Shown here: piece after piece, positions 9,120 through 18,004 of the stretch
How the letters are laid out: each line of letters starts with the position of its first letter
How positions within the stretch are numbered: position 1 is the first letter of the stretch
Origin: JAHBVL01 sp963712055
GTDB taxonomy: Bacteria > Chloroflexota > Chloroflexia > Thermomicrobiales > UBA6265
Length of the DNA: 64,000 nucleotides
Assembly: GCA_963712055.1 (NCBI GenBank)
Contig: CAVQGN010000001.1
Span: 310,001 to 374,000, forward strand
Reading direction: 5' to 3'
Program-made: the position numbers and the translations under genes
Notes under the pieces: model-generated
Seen by the model: only the letters and a program-made list of their open reading frames with translations
What the model was told of the DNA's origin: nothing
Database searches by the model: none

Positions 9120-9749
9120 GTGAATCCCTATTTGGCATTTGGCATAGCGATGTGTGCGATTACCGCGCTGGCGCTGTTCGGCACGTCCTACCTTGCGGTG
9201 TATTTCAATCGCAAAGCCAAGCAGGACATGGAAGCAGCCCTGCAACCGCTGGCTGACATAATCGATGGAACGCTTGATCTCGATGAAGCCAAGGTCACCG
9301 GGCGCCATCAAGGGCATTTGGTCGAAGGCAAGGTGGTCTCGCTGCCCGGTGGGATGGGCCGTGTTTTCAACGCGTCTTTGATCGACGGCGCCGGTGGCGA
9401 ACCATGGCAGTGGACTTTGAGCCGTTCAAAAGAACCGGGTGGCCCCGATGCCCCTGTCTGGAACACGCATGTTGATGAAGTCAGCGAGACACTCGAGCCA
9501 GCGCTGTCGAAGATCGCTGAAGACACCGCGTTCTATCCTGGCTGGTTTCGAGTTTCCTACGATCCCGAAGCGGGCGAAGTGCTGATCGATCGGCCCATGA
9601 AGTCTCGCCGCGACATCCCGGATGCCGAGTCGTTTGGAGAGATGCTAGACCGGCTCTACGATCTGGCGGTAGCCAATCGAGGCGTGCAGGGTCCCGAAGC
9701 GCGGGCGCTCAGAAACCCGACCATGCGTGAAACCGATCAGGTGGTTTAA
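9120..9749 (+). CDS. Single-pass membrane protein, unknown function
   Basis: A 209-residue protein with one N-terminal transmembrane helix (about residues 4-27) and a soluble remainder of about 180 residues that I do not recognise. The start is GTG, with AAGGACGG about ten bases upstream. Its TAA stop shares bases with the stop of the convergent PAP2 gene (TTAA, 9746-9749). It is divergent from gcvPB, separated by about 220 bases that presumably hold both promoters. Confidence 0.7.
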   Translation: MNPYLAFGIAMCAITALALFGTSYLAVYFNRKAKQDMEAALQPLADIIDGTLDLDEAKVTGRHQGHLVEGKVVSLPGGMGRVFNASLIDGAGGEPWQWTLSRSKEPGGPDAPVWNTHVDEVSETLEPALSKIAEDTAFYPGWFRVSYDPEAGEVLIDRPMKSRRDIPDAESFGEMLDRLYDLAVANRGVQGPEARALRNPTMRETDQVV

Positions 9750-10786
9750 GTCGATCTGGCCACCGGAGCTGACAGCGAAGCAGTATCCGGTTGCTTCCGG
9801 TTTCGAGTGACGACTGGAGCGGCATAGTTCAGCCAGATCCCGGCAGCGTACCAACCGTAGGCAGCGCAGAGGAAACCGACGACCAGGTCGATGACATAAT
9901 GCTCGCCAAGATAGACCAGTGCGAGACCCATGAATCCGGTGTAGATGGCGGCAGCCACACCGAGACTGCGAGAATATGAAAAAGCAGGAAAGATCAGCAG
10001 CGCAGTAAAGGCCAGATGAATAGACGGCATCGCCGCGCGCGGGTTTGATTCGCCAATCACCGCGTAACTTGCGTTGTAGATCCCGGCTCCCAGCTGCTCG
10101 CCAACGCTCTCCATGATGCGATACACCACTGCTGCGGAGGGACTGTTAATCGGCTCTGGCGCAAGCCACGGTGGGTTGGTCGGGATGAGGAAATAGATGG
10201 CCAGACCCAGCCCCAGCATAACAGCCAACCCGCTGACGAAACGACGAAACAATGCCGGCCGCGTGTACCACAACAGGATGGCGGCGACGTGCGGCACGAT
10301 GAAGTAGGACCAGTGCACGAAGGTCAAACCGAAATCCCAGAAGTGGAGATTGTCAGGATCGAAATATTTGTCCTGCAACCGCAAGGTTGGGATACGGCCT
10401 CCAAAAAGCCAGCGTTCGAATTCCGGAACTTCCAGATTGACCGTTCGCGCGAACAGCGTTTCGTCAGCCAATGATCGAGCGGCAGTGAAGACAAACCAGA
10501 TGCCGACGTATGGGATGAACGCGAAAATCGCCGACCGGAAGCGCCCGACAGGCACAACGAGCACACCCAGAATGAACAACAGTCCCCAACCGAGAAAGCC
10601 TCGATTCGTCACAATCGAAATCGCGATGAGCGACAATGCAATCGAGACCCTGATGACATGCGATCGCTTGATCTTCGACGTCCAGGCAGGAAGCCACTCG
10701 AACGCGAGATCGCTCCCGGTCTCCGGTTCGGGGTTGATCAGCGGCTGCTCGGGTTGCTCTTCGATTGGCTCCTCAGGAGTGCCCAT
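9746..10786 (-). CDS. PAP2-superfamily membrane phosphatase / inositolphosphotransferase-like
   Basis: A 346-residue integral membrane protein with about six hydrophobic segments. The PAP2 catalytic signature is visible late in the protein as AMPSIHLAF and LGEHYVIDLVVGF, supplying the Ser-His and His-Asp residues. An earlier WSYFIVPHVAAILLW helix fits the PAP2_3 (inositolphosphorylceramide synthase-like) subgroup. Members dephosphorylate or transfer phosphate groups on lipids at the outer membrane face. The substrate here is unknown. The start codon is adjacent to the stop of the upstream ferredoxin gene, so the two are likely cotranscribed. Confidence 0.8.
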   Translation of the reverse strand: MGTPEEPIEEQPEQPLINPEPETGSDLAFEWLPAWTSKIKRSHVIRVSIALSLIAISIVTNRGFLGWGLLFILGVLVVPVGRFRSAIFAFIPYVGIWFVFTAARSLADETLFARTVNLEVPEFERWLFGGRIPTLRLQDKYFDPDNLHFWDFGLTFVHWSYFIVPHVAAILLWYTRPALFRRFVSGLAVMLGLGLAIYFLIPTNPPWLAPEPINSPSAAVVYRIMESVGEQLGAGIYNASYAVIGESNPRAAMPSIHLAFTALLIFPAFSYSRSLGVAAAIYTGFMGLALVYLGEHYVIDLVVGFLCAAYGWYAAGIWLNYAAPVVTRNRKQPDTASLSAPVARST

Positions 10787-11308
10787 TCAGGCGGCAAGCC
10801 GATAGCGGTCACGAGATTTCTTCGTGACCTGGATCAGCGTCCGGGTTTCGTCATCGGGATCGGGTTTGCGTGCGATGAATCCGCGACGTGCCTGTTCATC
10901 AATCCACGCGGAATCGTAGCCATACTCGGCTGCCAGCGCTTCGAAATCAGGCTCGGTGGTTGGCGCGCCAGTCGCCGTTGCCGCGATGTACAACTCCCTG
11001 CGCTTGGCTTCCGCAGGCGATGTCGCGCTGGTCTCAAGGTCATCCGGCAGGTCGCCACCGCGGAGATAGGCCAGTACCCGCGGAACGTCTTTGGTTGTCA
11101 CGCCGGTGAGAATGACATTGTCCGGATAGACAACCATATTTGGTCCGATGTCGCACAGATCGATTGTCCCGCAATTGTTGATAAGTATCTCAGCATCCAG
11201 CCCTTTGCGAACGACATCAAGCCGCAACTTACCAATGACTTCATTGGCGCCTTTCTGAGCACAGTGCGAAGCCGTGCAAACGACAACGTGCTTTCGGGTC
11301 CAGTACAT
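10787..11308 (-). CDS. Thioredoxin-like [2Fe-2S] ferredoxin
   Basis: A 173-residue protein. Residues 1-90 carry the four cysteines of the thioredoxin-like 2Fe-2S fold (HVVVCTASHCAQKG, then NNCGTIDLCDIGPNMVVYPDNV), the same fold as NuoE and shethna-type ferredoxins. The C-terminal 80 residues are a charged extension, possibly a small winged-helix-like domain, that I cannot name. It follows fixX by 36 bases on the same strand, suggesting the two carriers act in the same electron-transfer chain. Confidence 0.8.
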   Translation of the reverse strand: MYWTRKHVVVCTASHCAQKGANEVIGKLRLDVVRKGLDAEILINNCGTIDLCDIGPNMVVYPDNVILTGVTTKDVPRVLAYLRGGDLPDDLETSATSPAEAKRRELYIAATATGAPTTEPDFEALAAEYGYDSAWIDEQARRGFIARKPDPDDETRTLIQVTKKSRDRYRLAA

Positions 11309-11344
11309 CAGGGGGTCCTTTGCGAAATCGGCGGAAAGCGTGAG

Positions 11345-11656
11345 CTAGCCGAAGCGGTATTGAATGCCGAATCCACCTCGAGGATAGGTCCAGGCAACGT
11401 TGTGGAACTCATTGCAGACAATCCGGCAGGTCCCACATTCGACGCATCCTTCATACGAGAAGAGCACCGTCCCGTCTTCGAGCGGGGTATAGCAGGTGGC
11501 TGGGCAGCAATTGATGCATTGCTGGCGCTCACATTTGAGACAAGTCTGAGTGTCGATGATATGGATATGCGCTCGCTGACCGTCCACGTTGTACGTGTTG
11601 AGCGCCAGTTTGCGTTCGATCGCTGCCGGGTCGAGAATTTCCGCTCTCATGATCAT
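11345..11656 (-). CDS. fixX: FixX-type ferredoxin-like protein
   Basis: A 103-residue protein with a FixX pattern: CLKCERQQCINCCPATCYTP in the first half and YEGCVECGTCRIVCNE in the second. It ends with WTYPRGGFGIQYRFG, the conserved FixX tail. FixX supports the FixABCX electron-bifurcating complex, passing electrons between FixC (an ETF-quinone oxidoreductase-like protein) and quinone or ferredoxin. FixA, FixB and FixC are absent from this window, so this copy is an orphan, paired instead with a 2Fe-2S ferredoxin. Confidence 0.9.
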   Translation of the reverse strand: MIMRAEILDPAAIERKLALNTYNVDGQRAHIHIIDTQTCLKCERQQCINCCPATCYTPLEDGTVLFSYEGCVECGTCRIVCNEFHNVAWTYPRGGFGIQYRFG

Positions 11657-11698
11657 CGTTCCTCCGATGAGCAGGTGTATGGTCGATACCAGGAACAG

Positions 11699-12814
11699 TT
11701 AGTTTTCACGTGTCACGATCCATTCTCGCCACGCTTCGTTCAGCGTCTGGGTATTGAGACCGATCGCATTCATCAGCGCTTCGTCGTGCGACATCCCCTG
11801 GGCGTAATTACTGATGATTGCCGCCAGTCCTTCGTCGCCGTAGGTTGCGAGCAAAAACTGGACCAGTGAAAAACTCGATGCGTAGGAAAGCGACACGTCC
11901 TTCGGGTCGGTCGGCCATTCCGATGTCAGGCTTTGCACGGTCGGAAGTCGATCCTCAGCGAGTGCTTGCTGGACCTCCCGGTGCATTCCGTCGGTGCCAG
12001 TCTGCTGTTCCGACGTCGCGATTCCCTCATCGAGCCAGTTGGAGAGATATGAAAATGGGTTGTCGACGGCCTGGAAAAGAATCTGGTGGGCGACTTCGTG
12101 CGAAATCATCCGCCCAGCGCCATAGTCGTCACCAGCCGATAAGGTCGCCAGAATAGTCGGGTAGGCCGGCATCGTGATCCCGCCAATCCACTCCTGACTG
12201 TTGGGTGCGAGGGCTCCGGCAAAATCGCTCTGGCTCTCATAGAGCCAGAATGCGAAGTGGCGGACCTCGTCGACACCGAGAAACTCCTGCAAATGGTCTG
12301 TTGTTTCCTGAGCGGTCTGCAGAACCTGCCGATTGAAATCGTCGTCCCCGCTGTACGAGTAGATCGTGACATCGACCCCGGAGTAGTCCTTCCAGGAAAA
12401 GCGGTCATCGAACCAGACGACCCGATCCAGGTCACTATCGATGTAATCACCGGATTCTGTCGCGAATCTCCAGAAATAACTGATCTCCACTCCCGGCGGC
12501 AGATAGTTGACGATGAGATCCACGAAATGCTCGATGTCAATCGTCTTGTCAGGTTCGATCTCCGCGATCGAAAGTAACAAGGTCTCGTCACCTTCCACCT
12601 GGTAGCGAAGTTCGGCCCGCGTGATCGATTCATCGGCTTCGGCACGAACGCCAAAGGTGATCCCTTCCGGGAAATCGATGACGGGGTCGAGCAGTTCAAC
12701 AGAAACCGCAGCCTCTGAGGAAACGGTCTGGCCGGCCATCTGCGCGACACCACCAGGTCCCAGCGCGGCGATGACCAGCACCAGCGAAAGCAGTCCGACT
12801 CGCACCCGAATCAT
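11699..12814 (-). CDS. Secreted peptidase-MA-family metallopeptidase
   Basis: A 371-residue protein with a signal peptide (residues 1 to about 25). The N-terminal half looks like an all-beta domain. The C-terminal half holds the zincin motif HEVAH in GAGRMISHEVAHQILF, followed by a downstream glutamate in WLDEGIATSEQ, the gluzincin arrangement. The peptidase-MA-like family is common in Chloroflexota and Actinobacteria, usually without a known substrate. The start overlaps the prfB stop by four bases, so it is translated from the prfB transcript. Confidence 0.8.
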   Translation of the reverse strand: MIRVRVGLLSLVLVIAALGPGGVAQMAGQTVSSEAAVSVELLDPVIDFPEGITFGVRAEADESITRAELRYQVEGDETLLLSIAEIEPDKTIDIEHFVDLIVNYLPPGVEISYFWRFATESGDYIDSDLDRVVWFDDRFSWKDYSGVDVTIYSYSGDDDFNRQVLQTAQETTDHLQEFLGVDEVRHFAFWLYESQSDFAGALAPNSQEWIGGITMPAYPTILATLSAGDDYGAGRMISHEVAHQILFQAVDNPFSYLSNWLDEGIATSEQQTGTDGMHREVQQALAEDRLPTVQSLTSEWPTDPKDVSLSYASSFSLVQFLLATYGDEGLAAIISNYAQGMSHDEALMNAIGLNTQTLNEAWREWIVTREN

Positions 12815-13909
12815 TGGTCGCGCCCGATCGACGCATGGAGATAGGCCTCGATAAAGGGATCGATTGCACCAGCCAGCACCGCATGGGCGTCGCCCACACT
12901 CGTATCAGTGCGATGGTCGGTGACCTGAGTGTACGGATGAAGTACATACGAGCGGATGCGATTTCCGAATCCGGCAGCCGTATGCTCACCTTTGATGTTC
13001 GAGCGCTCTTCGGCTTCCTCAGCCATCTTTCGTTCCATCAAACGCGCTCGCAGGATTTTCATCGCCGTTTCTCGATTCTGTATCTGGCTCCGTTCGTTCT
13101 GGCACGTCACCACGATCCCGGTTGGGATGTGGGTCAATCGAATCGCGGAACTCGTCTTGTTGACATGTTGACCACCGGCGCCAGAAGCCCGAAATGCATC
13201 CATCCGGACGTCGTCCGGTTTGAGATCGATGGCGTCATCGGTTTCGATTTCGGGCAGGACTTCTACGAGCGAAAACGCTGTATGGCGGCGGTGCGCGGAA
13301 TCAAAAGGTGACAAGCGCACCAGCCGATGGGACCCCGCTTCGGCTTTCGCGAATCCGTAGGCGTTGTGCCCGCGGATTTCGACTGTCGCGTTCTTTATCC
13401 CGGCTTCATCACCTGGACTCGAATCGAGAAGTTCTACCTTGAAACCGCGTTTTTCGCCCCAGCGGAGATACATCCGCGAAAGCATATCGGCGAAATCCTG
13501 TGCGTCCACGCCACCTTCGCCAGAATGCACGACCACCAGCGCGTTCATGCTGTCATACGGGCCGTTCAATGAAAGCTCGAGTTCGAGTGCGTCGAGCAGG
13601 CGGGAGGTTTCTTCCGTTTCCGAAAGGATCGTCTCCGTCATGTCCGGATCATCATCCGCCAGCCCGGACAACTCGATGAGATCATCGATTGCGGTACTCA
13701 TCGATTGCCAGCGATCCACCCGGCTCGTAAGTTCCTGCATTCGGCGCATGACCTGCTGGGCATTATTCATATCGTCCCAGAAGCCATCGACTACGCTGGC
13801 TTCCTGGAGTTTGGCGATTTCAGCACGATCGGCGTCTAAGTCAAAGACGCACCCCGAGAACATCCAGCCGGGTTTTCAGTGCTTCAAGATCTTTGACAGT
13901 CGTTTCCAT
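12811..13909 (-). CDS. prfB: Peptide chain release factor 2, expressed by programmed +1 frameshift
   Basis: The product is 365 residues if 22 codons from ATG 13909 (METTVKDLEALKTRLD...) are joined by a +1 shift at CTT-TGA to the long frame starting DLDADRAEIAKLQE. E. coli RF2 is also 365 residues. The stop-recognition tripeptide SPF (about 200-202) identifies RF2 rather than RF1 (PxT), and GGQ (about 245-247, in GAGGQHVNKTSSAIR) is the peptidyl-tRNA hydrolysis motif. RF2 ends translation at UGA and UAA. Read without the frameshift, translation would stop at UGA after 22 codons, the autoregulatory arrangement. The in-frame ATG at 13863 is probably not a genuine start. Confidence 0.96.
13841..13858 (-). 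promoter_or_regulatory. Programmed +1 ribosomal frameshift site of prfB
   Basis: The mRNA reads CTC GGG GTG CGT CTT TGA C. A Shine-Dalgarno-like GGGG sits just upstream of the slippery CUU, which precedes the in-frame UGA. Slippage by one base makes GAC the next codon. This is the classic RF2 feedback loop: low RF2 slows termination at UGA, and frameshifting then makes more RF2. Confidence 0.93.
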
Positions 13910-14012
13910 TCGCGCATCTCACCAGTTACCACCGACGTGCTGCCACGTTCCGTATGCTGCCAGTATATCGTTACCACGAGGATATCCCTGAAATGAACTG
14001 GAGATCGCGACT

Positions 14013-14318
14013 ATGGTGCGTTTTGGGCAGGTAAGCGGCTATCTGGCAGAAATCGATGAAATGGCCGACCGGGGACGAATCATCATCGCGCTCGACTCAG
14101 GCCGTGAAGTCACCACGGTCCGCGACGAGTGGATACCATTGCTCGACGCCGTTGACGACTCGGACCGTATGGCATGGAACGCCGATCAGTACACTCAGGA
14201 ATCGATCGCGACGACGCTCGCCGAACAGGGTTGGGAGGTGTTTGGCTTGCCACAGCAGAGCGATCATAGCTCTGGAGAGTCGCGGCGGACAGCTACCTAT
14301 CTCGTGCGACAACTCTAA
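14013..14318 (+). CDS. Small conserved-looking protein, unknown function
   Basis: A 101-residue soluble protein, slightly acidic, without a signal or membrane segment. It starts MVRFGQVSGYLAEIDEMADRG with GGAG nine bases before the ATG. I do not recognise the family. Its TAA stop overlaps the TAG stop of the convergent parB gene in the shared CTAA (14315-14318). It is divergent from prfB, from which it is separated by about 100 bases. Confidence 0.65.
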   Translation: MVRFGQVSGYLAEIDEMADRGRIIIALDSGREVTTVRDEWIPLLDAVDDSDRMAWNADQYTQESIATTLAEQGWEVFGLPQQSDHSSGESRRTATYLVRQL

Positions 14319-15229
14319 AAAACGTCTTCGCCGGCGATTCGGTTGACGAGATCAGCGAGTTGCTCCGGATCGCTGAAGGCGATCGTGATCGACCCTTTGC
14401 CTTGTGCGGAGCTCTTCACGCTGATTCGGGTCTGCAGCTGCCGTTCGAGCCGCCGGGTCGCTTGTTCGAACGTCTCCCAGTTTTCATCGACCGCTGGAGG
14501 TCTCTTGCCCTCCGTCGGCGGCTCCGCGAGAAACGCCCTGACCGAGGCTTCCGTCTGCCGGACCGACCAGTCACGGGCAATGAGGCGTTCCATCATCGCG
14601 AGTTGATCAAACCCTGTCGGCAAACTGAGCAGCGCCCGCGCATGGCCCTCGGTAATCATGCCCGAGGTAAGCGCTTCCTTGACTCGGTCTGGCGCCGCTA
14701 ACAATCGGAGTGTGTTCGCGACGGTCACTCGCGCCCGACCGACCCGGTTGGCGACTTCTTGCTGGGTGAGACCAAACTCCTCGATCAACTGTTGGTACGC
14801 TTGCGCTTCCTCAAGCGGCGACAGATCAGACCGAACCACGTTCTCGACTAGCGCCAATTCGAGCATTTGTTGGGAGGTCACGTTCTTGACGATCGCTGGA
14901 ATCGCGTCCAGCCCTGCTAATCGGGCGGCTCTCCAGCGACGTTCACCAGCGATCAGATGGAAGGAATCGGCACTCTCGCCTCGGGCAACGATCACCGGCT
15001 GGATCACCCCGTGCGCTCGGATCGACCCGACCAGCTCTTCCAGCTCAGCAGCGTCGAGTTCCAGACGAGGTTGCCATGGATTTGGCTCAATATCATTCAG
15101 CGGGAGTTCGAGCGAACCAGAAGTCGATTCTGACTCACGCGGACTCGAGTCAGGGATGAGCGCGCCAAGTCCTCGGCCCAGACCCGTGCGCTTGCTCCTG
15201 CTCCGCTGGCTGTTGGTTTCGTCTGTCAT
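14315..15229 (-). CDS. parB: Chromosome-partitioning protein ParB
   Basis: A 304-residue ParB/Spo0J protein. A basic start with GLGRGLGALIPDS is followed by the ParB nuclease-like CTPase domain (ELPLNDIEPNPWQPR, HGVIQPVIVAR, LIAGERRWRAARLAG) and an HTH domain (GLTQQEVANRVGRARVTVANTLRLL); a C-terminal dimerisation segment follows. It loads on parS sites near the origin and acts with ParA in segregation. No parA lies next to it, which is unusual because the two normally form an operon. I found no clear parS palindrome in the window. Confidence 0.93.
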   Translation of the reverse strand: MTDETNSQRSRSKRTGLGRGLGALIPDSSPRESESTSGSLELPLNDIEPNPWQPRLELDAAELEELVGSIRAHGVIQPVIVARGESADSFHLIAGERRWRAARLAGLDAIPAIVKNVTSQQMLELALVENVVRSDLSPLEEAQAYQQLIEEFGLTQQEVANRVGRARVTVANTLRLLAAPDRVKEALTSGMITEGHARALLSLPTGFDQLAMMERLIARDWSVRQTEASVRAFLAEPPTEGKRPPAVDENWETFEQATRRLERQLQTRISVKSSAQGKGSITIAFSDPEQLADLVNRIAGEDVF

Positions 15230-15448
15230 GCGGTTCCTTTGGTTCTCCTGCCCCTGCCTTCGATTCCCGCACCTTATTGAACGCCAAGTATCGTCGAATC
15301 ATCCGGGGATCAATAGCGCGGTTCGAGTTTAGTGCAAAAGGCAGCCAGCACTCACTGCAGTTCGACATCAACCACTTATACTTCGCCGGTTGCCTCGCGC
15401 CTCGTCTTACAGGTGGGGTTTCGTCCGGAATGTCGTGAGAGTGAGAGA

Positions 15449-16372
15449 ATGAGCGACTCAGCAGCGATTCTCGTAGCGTTGGCCATCGCGCTCGCAGTCG
15501 CCTACGGTTTGTCTTGGTGGACCTACCGAGCACGAACGGATCGCTCGGCGAATGTCGGACTCCTGCTGGTTCTCGGCGCCCCTGGTTTTCTGATTGCCAT
15601 TTATGGCCTGGCGACATTGGTCAACGGCAATGCGGATGGGGCGATCTGGCTCCTCGCCGGTCTAGGCTTGACCCTTCCGCTGCTTCCGAAATTCCGGAAA
15701 CTGATGGCCCGCTTCACGCCGATGGACCCCGACTCACCGATCGATATGGTGGGTCTATCAGTCCTTCTTGGCGTGATGGGATTTCTCGGGGGAGGGTATG
15801 CCGTTGACCCGGAACCCGTCGACACTGGTTCATCGGTGTCAGCCGCCGATCTCTCCAGCCAGTTCCTCGCGTTTATGGTGCTCGCCTACATCATCGTTGG
15901 CACCGGTATTTGGCGTTCCTTTCCAGAAGCCACGGCTCGTCTCGGCGTGCGCAAACCGACCGGGAAACAACTCGGCATCGCAGTTGGATTTGTCGTACTT
16001 GGGTTCGCCGTGATGATCACAGCTGGAGCCTTGACATACGCGTTTCAACCGGACTTCAACGAAGAAATCAACCAGGCGACGCAGGGCATCACCGAATCGG
16101 TCACGAGTCCGGTCGGCGCCGTGCTTTTTGGACTCGGCGCAGGCGCGAGCGAAGAACTCCTGATTCGTGGTGCGCTGCAGCCACGTTTCGGCATCCCGAT
16201 CTGCGCGGTGCTTTTCGCGCTTCTCCACAACCAGTACGGTGTCAGTTTCGTGCTGCTTGGTGTGCTTGGTATGGGCTTCGTACTTGGGTATGAACGCAAA
16301 CGCTATGGCACTGTTCCGGCTATCCTGACGCATGCGCTGTTCAATACGGTTGCGGTTCTGCTTGGCAGTTGA
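15449..16372 (+). CDS. CPBP-family intramembrane metalloprotease
   Basis: A 307-residue membrane protein with about eight hydrophobic segments. The C-terminal third has the CPBP/CAAX-protease motifs: EELLIRGALQ (two catalytic Glu plus Arg), LLHNQYG and LTHALFN. Such proteins cleave within or near membranes; some give immunity to bacteriocins, and others have unknown roles. I start at ATG 15449, preceded by a GTGAGAGA ribosome-binding site, because the open frame upstream encodes 39 non-hydrophobic residues unlike the family. The target is unknown. Confidence 0.82.
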   Translation: MSDSAAILVALAIALAVAYGLSWWTYRARTDRSANVGLLLVLGAPGFLIAIYGLATLVNGNADGAIWLLAGLGLTLPLLPKFRKLMARFTPMDPDSPIDMVGLSVLLGVMGFLGGGYAVDPEPVDTGSSVSAADLSSQFLAFMVLAYIIVGTGIWRSFPEATARLGVRKPTGKQLGIAVGFVVLGFAVMITAGALTYAFQPDFNEEINQATQGITESVTSPVGAVLFGLGAGASEELLIRGALQPRFGIPICAVLFALLHNQYGVSFVLLGVLGMGFVLGYERKRYGTVPAILTHALFNTVAVLLGS

Positions 16373-16423
16373 AACTGGTGGCGTCCTTCGCGAAAGCAAC
16401 GGCATTGACTCCGGGAGCGAGCA

Positions 16424-18001
16424 GTGATGGAACTGGTGGAAATCAGGATTCTCGACGGCCCGAATCTCTTTCTCGATCGGCCGGCGGTCAAGATCGAATT
16501 CGATCTTGGCGAAACTCCGGCGCCAATCGCCAACGCCTCGTTTCAGCATGCCGCTGATCAACTCACGGCGACGCTGCGAGCCATCGATGGCAAAAGTGAT
16601 CTTCACGCCATCGTCGTTCAGGTCGAAACCCCGGGGCATGTGGCTATCGTCTTCCCATGGACACGTCGAACATACGCACGATGCCTTGCTGAATCGGTCG
16701 CCAGCAGCATTGTCGAGGGACGGAATCTTAGCGCGAGCTCTTTGGATGAAACCTGCGGCTTCCTTCTCGACGGACCAGCTGATGACGACACGCCAGACCT
16801 GATCCGCGCTGGTGACCACGACAAACTGTTGATTGCTATCACAGGTACCAATGGCAAAACGACGACAACCCGGCTCGTGTCGCATGTGTTTATGGTTGCA
16901 GGCAAGACAACCGGCTGGTCTTCGTCGTCAGGTGTCTATATTGACGGCGTCGAAGTTCTTCACGGCGACTACTCTGGACCGCAAGGCGCGGCCAGAGTGC
17001 TCAATGACGCTGATGTTCAGGTCGCCGTTCTCGAGTCAGCCCGTGGTGGCATTCTGTTGCGCGGCCTCGCATTTGACCAGGCTGATGTGACGGTCCTGAC
17101 CAACGTCACTGCCGATCATCTCGATTTGCAGGGGATTCACACAGTCGAAGGGCTGGCTAAGGTCAAGTCCGTCGTTTGCCGGGCAACCAAGCCGACCGGA
17201 GTCGCTGTTTTGAATGCAGATGACCCTCTGGTCATGGCGGCCAACAACGATCTGACCGTCGAACGCTGGCTGACGTCGCGCGATCCGGGGAATCCACTCA
17301 TCCAGGATCACGTTGATACGGGCGGAACCGCTGTTGTTGCAGACAACTCCGCGATCGTGTTGATCGAGTCAGGTAAACGGCAGGTCGTTGCCGAATTGCT
17401 GGCAATCCCGATGACCTACCACGGGCATGCAGGATTCATGATCGAAAACGCGCTGCTCGCCACCGCCGCCAGCCTTGCCGCTGGCGCGACGGTCGATGAG
17501 GTCCGCGCTGGTCTCGAATCGTTCGAGAATAGCCCGGAGCTGAATATGGGTCGCTTGAACATTGTCAAGGTCGACGGCGTGACCATTGTTGTCGACTTCG
17601 CCCACAACGAAGCGGGCCTACACGGACTGATCGATTTCGCCGATTCGGTTCCGAACGCAGGCAAAACGATCACCGTGATCGGAACGGCGGGTGATCGCAA
17701 CGACGACGCAATCAGAGCACTTGGACAGATTGCCGCCGAGCGCACAGATCATGTCATCGTCAAAGGAACAAGGAAATACCTTCGCGGGCGCCCTTACGAC
17801 GAACTCATCCAGCTTTACATCGATGGGATCGAATCGACAGGGTTGACTGATTACGAAGTCACAACTGACGAACTGACCGCTGCGACCTTGGCATTGGGAC
17901 AAGCCGAACCGGGTGACATCATCATCATCATGGCCCAGGAGTACATACCAGAGATTCACGCGATGCTGCAGGAACGCGGAGCGGTGCCGTTCGCGCCCTG
18001 A
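16424..18001 (+). CDS. CphA-like Mur ligase lacking the ATP-grasp domain
   Basis: A 525-residue protein. Residues 1-120 resemble the N-terminal domain of cyanophycin synthetase (LDGPNLFLDRPAVKIEFDLG; compare RGPNIWTRMPAVRLVTDIG in CphA next door). Residues from about 140 form a Mur ligase: P-loop GTNGKTTTTR, ESARGGILLRGL, NVTADHLDLQGI, VLNADDPLV, and the C-terminal DFAHNEAGLHGLIDF domain. The whole ATP-grasp module of CphA is missing. The Mur module of CphA adds arginine to the aspartate side chain, so this protein may ligate an amino acid to a peptide, but the substrate is unknown. It is convergent with cphA (3-base gap). The start is GTG followed directly by ATG. Confidence 0.85.
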   Translation: MMELVEIRILDGPNLFLDRPAVKIEFDLGETPAPIANASFQHAADQLTATLRAIDGKSDLHAIVVQVETPGHVAIVFPWTRRTYARCLAESVASSIVEGRNLSASSLDETCGFLLDGPADDDTPDLIRAGDHDKLLIAITGTNGKTTTTRLVSHVFMVAGKTTGWSSSSGVYIDGVEVLHGDYSGPQGAARVLNDADVQVAVLESARGGILLRGLAFDQADVTVLTNVTADHLDLQGIHTVEGLAKVKSVVCRATKPTGVAVLNADDPLVMAANNDLTVERWLTSRDPGNPLIQDHVDTGGTAVVADNSAIVLIESGKRQVVAELLAIPMTYHGHAGFMIENALLATAASLAAGATVDEVRAGLESFENSPELNMGRLNIVKVDGVTIVVDFAHNEAGLHGLIDFADSVPNAGKTITVIGTAGDRNDDAIRALGQIAAERTDHVIVKGTRKYLRGRPYDELIQLYIDGIESTGLTDYEVTTDELTAATLALGQAEPGDIIIIMAQEYIPEIHAMLQERGAVPFAP

Positions 18002-18004
18002 CGA

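Noticed and set aside
11695..11715. A parS-like GTTTTCACGTGTCAC near parB
   Set aside because: Only the inner CACGTG half matches the parS palindrome, and it falls in the 3' end of a coding sequence.
10658..11869. A 403-codon plus-strand frame
   Set aside because: It lies opposite the well-recognised FixX and ferredoxin genes and matches no family.
13863..13909. Starting prfB at the in-frame ATG 13863
   Set aside because: The upstream 22 codons plus the frameshift site are the canonical RF2 start and restore the normal length.
15839..16885. A 348-codon minus-strand frame
   Set aside because: It is opposite the CPBP protease and Mur ligase and is rich in shadow-type residues (Arg, His, Glu).
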